Program-made: the position numbers and the translations under genes
The notes under the pieces: model-generated
What the model was told of the DNA's origin: nothing
Database searches by the model: none
What the model saw: the letters and a program-made list of their open reading frames with translations, nothing else
In this document: positions 58,273 through 64,000 of the stretch, one piece after another
Position numbering within the stretch: the first letter of the stretch is position 1
How the letters are laid out: every line of letters starts with the position of its first letter
Assembly (NCBI RefSeq): GCF_010093815.1
Contig: NW_022985568.1
Location: 560,449 to 624,448, forward strand
DNA: 64,000 bases
Reading direction: 5' to 3'
DNA from: Pseudovirgaria hyperparasitica
Lineage: Eukaryota > Ascomycota > Dothideomycetes > Acrospermales > Acrospermaceae

Positions 58273-59693
58273 ATGGCCACGGCCGTGCAGCAGCCATTTC
58301 TTGGTTCCGCTCTCGTGCCCGGATTCCAGTCTGCACACACCAGAATGCCGAAGGAAACTCTGGGGGCTTCATCTTTCACTGGGAAACCTCACTCATACGT
58401 ACGATCACCGGAACTGACTCAATCCGCATTACCAACTGCTTCAGCAACGAAGTCACAAAACTCTACTAAAAAGAAGAAGAAAAAGTTCCCTAAAGCTAAA
58501 GTACCATTGGAGGTGAGAAGGTCTTCATCGACACCCCACATGCGTGCTGCAAATAGCGGCGAGACAGATGCGCTGTCTCCCACTGCAGATAAGAGACGCA
58601 ATAAGTTGGGATACCATCGTACGTCAGTCGCATGCGGTAGGTCTCTCCATTCATCTTACACATTATTAAGTTGAATGGCTTCTTAACGATTCTAGGGCAC
58701 TGTCGTCGAAGGAAAATACGGTGCCTCCTTGCACCTGATGATCCACAGGGACGATGTTCGAATTGTATTCGATTGAAAAAAGAGTGTAACTTCTTCCCTG
58801 TGGAGCAGGAATCAAGTCAACAGACTCAGAGCGCGAAGTCCGATGTGAGCTCGAGCCTACCTTCGGCATCCGATCCATCGTCACCTCAACATATACCGCC
58901 CAACGTTGAAGCGTCTGAAGAGTATCACCATTATAACTCTTTGTCAACTCCGTCCTCTGCTGGCTTCCGAGTTGGGCCTGATCAGCTGACTAATATGGAG
59001 CCCTCACGCAATCCCACAAGTAATTGTCACGGCCTAGTTTGTTGTATTATGAAACTGATTGCGAACAGCACCTTTTCCAAGTTTACCACATCAGACATTC
59101 CCATATCCTGACGCGAACGGCCAATGGAACCTCCAGGGTTTTCCGGGCACATTCTTGCCAAGTAAGTCGCCCGCATGAATAGGTCGGTTGACAAGAACAA
59201 TTCTTGTCAATGCCAGACTGCAAAATCTAATGTAGCTGAACAACATATAGCTGGCGGTCATACTCAACCTTCATCGAACGTGCATCTTGCATACGGTCAC
59301 CAGGATCCACAGCACTGGAATTCTACACAAAGGTCGATGTCAGTTGGCGATACTGTCCAGCAATCATTCCCACAGCAGCTTCTAAGTCAGTCGGGCTATG
59401 GCGACAGGCCACAACAATACTATCCTACTCCTCTGAATACGGATCTGGCTGCCTCAATACCCGCATCTATGTCTGGACCAATGACAGCACCAGTGACTAT
59501 GGCTTCTTTTACCCAACCACAGTGGTCCTACACCGGTGGCCATATGCCGCCATCAGTCGCTCATATGCACGATGGGTCGTATAGCGGTGGCTGGTACAAC
59601 GACACAAGCAATCCACAGAAAATAGAGGAAGAAGGAGTGCCGGCAACAACCCACTATCCTGGAAAATTTCAGATATCACCATTTCCGCGCTGA
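58273..59693 (+). CDS. Zn2Cys6 transcription factor (3' end unresolved)
   Basis: Predicted 412-residue regulator. Exons 58273-58636, 58696-59019, 59069-59161 and 59236-59693 (an acceptor at 59250 is an in-frame alternative) join in phase. A lysine run (KKKKKKFPKAK) precedes RRNKLGYHRTSVACGHCRRRKIRC, which spans the first splice junction. The zinc cluster is C-x2-C-x6-C-x9-C-x2-C-x6-C, ending in RLKKECNFFPVEQ. The rest is Ser/Pro/Gln/Tyr-rich and lacks the usual fungal regulatory domain. After the stop at 59693 protein-like sequence continues in more than one frame to about 59892, so either another intron exists or the tail has decayed. No ATG is available upstream of 58273 in this frame. Target genes unknown. 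Confidence 0.72.
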
Positions 59694-62600
59694 ACATACG
59701 CTGCATTCGAAGAAGATCGATCATCGTTACCCCACGGAATGTACGAACACCGTCTTGACGCACATGCTGGGATATTCTTGGGGCCTTGAGTTACAGCGTC
59801 GTAACCCCGCCTTGGATCACCATACAGCATACGGTGCAGTTCAGTTCCCAATGGACAATGGACTCAATACAGCAATGTATTGCTACTCAATGTAAGTTTC
59901 GCCCTCGAAATACGGGCTGACATGGGATCTGATGGGTGCAAGGCTCGGCATTTTTCAAACCTTGTCTCCGGGAATTCACGTTCGAAGGAGGGACAGCGTC
60001 AATCTTGCAGCTTAGCTTGATTTGAGAGGGCGCACTATCACTCCACGCGCGATCGACCGATTCGACGATGAGATGCCGACCAGGAGTGCATAATTTCGAC
60101 ATGGCAACTCGCTGATAACAATCTATCTGTATCGAAAGAACCGGCTGGATGGTCCTGTACATAAGTGTAAAGGTTACTGCTGTGTGGACGTCATCGCATT
60201 CCATTTAAGGTTTGCCAACTTCACAAGCATGACGCAACATTGGCCTAGCTGAACTCTGGCACAACATAATGACTACGCCGACTGATGGAAGTACAGTCGA
60301 ATGTCTTGGGTTCGTTGAGCATTGAATATAGTCACAATCCATGGTCAAAATGTCACTCTGTCGTGACTTGGTCAACGAGAGACATTACTTAATGCGTAAG
60401 AGACCTGATGGTCTTGATATACGCTGTCTTTCGCACTGTCGAGAGATTCTCAAGCGACAGGAACTGGGCTAGGACAACCAAAAACTCGTGTGGCTAAGAT
60501 GGACTGGGTCAAGATGACTATAATCACACATGCAAAACCACACCAAGAAGTGATGTTTCAGCCACGACGGGAAGCGGCATCTCGCGACAATGACGCGGAC
60601 ACATCCGTTTTGACTCGGAACACGAATTGGATGTAGGCAGCGGAGAGATAAGATATCTATGCATGTGCTACAGCGTTCCCAAAGCATTAAAAAACCGGGA
60701 CAGCACACCAATGGCAAAAGTCGCGGTTCTATCTTCAATTTGCCCAAAGAAGCACCAAATCTTACTCGTCCTTTTTACGTTTACAAACACGAGTGTCGCA
60801 TCAAAAAGTAAGACTGCGCCCGCTCGCCATTCGTGTCGATCACAGAACCCGAGTCACTGGCACATACTCCACGTTCCCCTGAGCGCAAGCGCAGGCGCGG
60901 GGCTAAAAGGATAATGGGTCCACAGTCAGACCAGGTATACTGCTTACTCACGCCGCTTAGTCTTAGGTCTTGGTACACTCAAGTTATCAATCGTTCATCC
61001 TATTGCTAGCAAAAGTCTGTTCATTCTTAAGTAGCATACCATGCCTCTCTCAACAGCAGTCAAATGTGTAGCAGCGGAGGCTGATCCTTCGACTCACGCG
61101 AAGCCGTCGTAGAACTCCGATAGGAACATCAGCCCACGGTTCTGATCTGCAAGGCACGTGGCAAAGTATTCTGTCTGAGCCTCGAAGCATAGCATACATA
61201 TTAGGCACATACATACCAGTGATACCAGCATGTACCCAAGGCCGGTGTCTAACTGTATATGCCAAGCCGGACAATACATAGGTTAATCATGTCAACGGTT
61301 GTTCAGGGGCCCAACATTCGTCCGCGAAGCCCGTCACACGCAAATCGAAGCGCAAGCGAGGAATGCCTCCGCCGCAACACCGGTCCCAGACATACTGACT
61401 GTGGCACAGTACAATCATCGCCATCATTCGAACAATCATGATGAACCAGAGTACCACAAGCCCTTCTAGTTCTTACTATCACTATGCCCAATCAGGCAAC
61501 TACTAGGAGCCACACATCTTTGTCCTTACGGCCACCGCCAGGCCACACAATATTCCTCGTGTGTTGCCCCAAATCACTCCACGAGGATGTCACAAATGAA
61601 GCTTCAACCTTCAGAACTCAGGTCAAGAGCGATTGTTCGAGCGATGAGAGATATATTCAAGTGATAGTGTTTATGAACGATGTGCGCCCTGCAGACGCTC
61701 GAGCACAACAATATGGTTACATGGTCAAGCGACCAACATTAGCAATATTAACAGCCAAGAAGCGGACTCACGATACAGTACCCACTATGAAGTTAGCCTC
61801 CCCATGAGAGTTGCATTTCGTGCAGACTACTGCAGCTAGTCCAATGCTTGTTTACGCCTACCTCGTTACATACGCTTTAGTGGCATGAGTTCGTTCTCCG
61901 TACTGTACATATGTGTCTCAGATACAGGTTCAGCCTTTGGGGTCGCGCTACGCAAAGACTACAACAAAAACCGAGACCAACCTCCTTCTGAGTGAAATGC
62001 AGAACGACTTCAAACGATCGTTCCCTCCACCAAACTACGTTTGTACCAATTGACGCAGTACCACTGTCTACATTATAGTCTCTGTCTTCCGAAACGAATC
62101 CAATACACCGATATCCCTAATCATGCGATATCCGTGCTACCGACCATTGTTTCCGCCTTACATATTACCCCTTGTGCGTTCGCCAGGCTCGAGCAGCCGG
62201 TCAAGCAAAGATATTGACCCACATCATGTTCCCCATCGACATCTAGCGCCTCTCCCGCTGCTCCCCGCGGACGCTGAAAACGCTTGCATTGAGACTAATA
62301 CGTAGCCTGTTGCCATGCTCTGTCCTTTCTAGCAACAACAGTGTTACTTTCAACCAATCACCAAGCTCTTTATAAAACGACCCGGCATACAGAAACCTCT
62401 TAGACAGCTACACTATATCGGGCGATATGTCCGTGAAACGGCCCGAAGACTACGCCAAAAACGACAGGGCATCGGCATCGCTTGGGTCCGATTATGTGTG
62501 ATCGCAAAAGCGCACTAGTCCCCAAACCCGGCCGAGTATGAAAACCCACGAATGCGCTGGAACGAAAGAGGGAATTCTCGCGGCGTAAAAAAAACCACGC

Positions 62601-63267
62601 GGTCCACGCCAGCACTACCCTCTATGCAGAGTTCCACACCATCTCCGTATGCCCGTCTAGGTTAAGGGTGTCGCGGCAGTGGGGCACTGCTCGCGCTCGC
62701 ATTCTGATTGTAACTCTGGGCCCCACAGTTATATACATCGTGCCTCTACGAACGTCTGTATTGCATAATACGACAATTCGTATGCCAAGTCCATCTGGGA
62801 CATGCCCAGTCTGTCAAGACTCAAGAGACACCTCCGCTACGCCGCTGTGTCAATATTGCAAAATACTACGATACCATGACCCTTCGATGGAAGTCTGATC
62901 CACGATAGTGGGAACGATGTGTCTCGAGTTCGTGACTGAACTACAACCTGTTCATGTAATTAATAGCGGCTACGAAACCAGGACCAGGGTTACGGCAATT
63001 GGGCATCTGTACATGCTGCCCTCGATCGACAACAACGAGCATAGGATCATGGACGTGGACCTGGTTAACTCCATTAGTCCTCGCCATGCTTATGCCTGTC
63101 GGACGACGCAAAATGGCATGGAGGATTGTTTATTCATTCTGACAATTAGACAATTGCCACTCGGGCTTCTCCGCATATGAACGATGGCCTTCTCCAACTT
63201 TTGATCCGTTTGTCCATAGTTACATGGGAAAGCTTGGCGCCCGATGCACGTCTATGCCACCAACACG
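59694..63267. other. Gene-poor 3.6 kb interval
   Basis: Beyond the possible tail of the zinc-factor gene (to about 59892) no gene could be supported. Frames such as 61484-61807 and 62908-63180 have no domain. Base and dinucleotide use is ordinary up to about 63265. Confidence 0.45.
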
Positions 63268-64000
63268 CGTTTTTATATATAATTAATATTTTACGGCATC
63301 GTCGACAAATACTTATATACCTATTAAAATATCTATTATATATTAGTATTATATGATATTAGCTATATATTAGTATTTTTTTAACTATTTTACGCTATCT
63401 ATTATACCTCCTAAGTAGCGTAAAGGTATTTAATTCGGATAGAATAACTCAATAGAACCTCTACTACTACCTCCTAGGCTACGGCTACGTATATCTATAT
63501 TAAAGGCGCTCTAGTATAGTATAGATAAGGTATTAAGGGCTACGAAGATAGTAGTAAGGCGTAAAAATATACCGCTAGCGCCCTCTAACGTACTCTTATC
63601 GAGCGATCCTCTAGCCTTACTAGGCGATATATCTAATAATACTAATAACTCTACTTTAGTTCATAGAGATATAGTTAAGGAGGAGGAGAAGAAGGACCTA
63701 TAGAATAATAACGCGGCTCTTAATAAGATAATATAGTCTATCTATATAAATTAGTAACTTAGAGTAGATAGTTTTAGAAAGATTATTAAGGCTATATCGC
63801 TAAAGATAGAAGCCCGGTATAAGTTTAAGAAGGAGTTATATAAGAAGGAGATTTAGTAGTTAATTAATAAGGCTCTCGGTACTAATAACTAGCTATTTAA
63901 GACTTAAGGCTTTACTATAAAGCTCGGAATATCTAGTCGTGCTAGGAAATAGTTAATACTTCTAGACTAGAGTCTAGATAACTAGAATAAGCTTCTTACC
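63268..64000. repeat. RIP-degraded repeat, continues past the window
   Basis: Composition changes abruptly at about 63268 to TA-rich DNA. In 63301-64000 I count three CA and two TG dinucleotides, where roughly 87 would be expected by chance, while CG and GC remain common. Loss of CpA/TpG with gain of TpA is the signature of repeat-induced point mutation in Pezizomycotina, so this is the edge of a formerly multicopy element. It is clearly broken, with many interruptions, and its family cannot be named from this end. Confidence 0.88.

Overview
This window is nuclear DNA of a filamentous ascomycete (Pezizomycotina, most likely Dothideomycetes). The evidence is short GT-AG introns of about 45-75 nt inside most genes, Zn2Cys6 regulators, Crh and PIR-type cell-wall proteins, a short heme-thiolate peroxygenase, and a right edge where CpA and TpG are almost absent, the signature of repeat-induced point mutation (RIP). 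Gene models below were assembled by hand from reading frames plus splice consensus. No homology search was run, so product names rest on motif recognition.

Layout. 1-7.6 kb is gene-poor apart from a small cysteine-rich secreted protein (2.2-2.9 kb) and a doubtful spliced ORF. 7.7-18.4 kb is an accessory-metabolism stretch: secreted GMC oxidoreductase, WW-domain protein with tandem repeats, small hydrophilic protein, SDR, cupin, secreted heme-thiolate peroxygenase and a ZIF-like MFS transporter. 20.5-25.2 kb is housekeeping: Chs5, an Mpv17/PMP22 protein and 2-methylcitrate dehydratase. 26.5-29.0 kb holds a GPI-type Crh transglycosylase and a Ser/Thr-rich membrane protein. 29.5-37.1 kb holds four genes that look like one catabolic unit (next paragraph). 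37.2-39.3 kb is low-complexity sequence around an 800-N assembly gap. 39.8-40.8 kb is a PIR-repeat cell-wall protein. After a 4.4 kb gap come a GH35 beta-galactosidase, a TRIP4/Rqt4 homologue, a Wbp11 homologue, a conserved-looking lysine-rich protein and an HSP9/12-type stress protein (45.2-54.5 kb). 54.5-63.3 kb is gene-poor, with one Zn2Cys6 factor whose 3' end is unresolved. 63.3-64.0 kb is RIP-degraded repeat.

The most interesting unit is 29.5-37.1 kb: 2,2-dialkylglycine decarboxylase, Zn2Cys6 regulator, M19 dipeptidase and a Dal5-type MFS permease, arranged as two divergent pairs. Both shared promoters are rich in the palindrome CCGCGG (four copies and two copies), a form of site that Zn2Cys6 dimers can bind, and one 10-base form occurs in both in opposite orientation. 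I infer a self-regulated pathway that imports and cleaves peptides containing 2-aminoisobutyrate (Aib) or isovaline, such as peptaibol fragments, and degrades the released amino acid to a ketone, CO2 and alanine. The enzyme assignments are strong; the pathway is inference.
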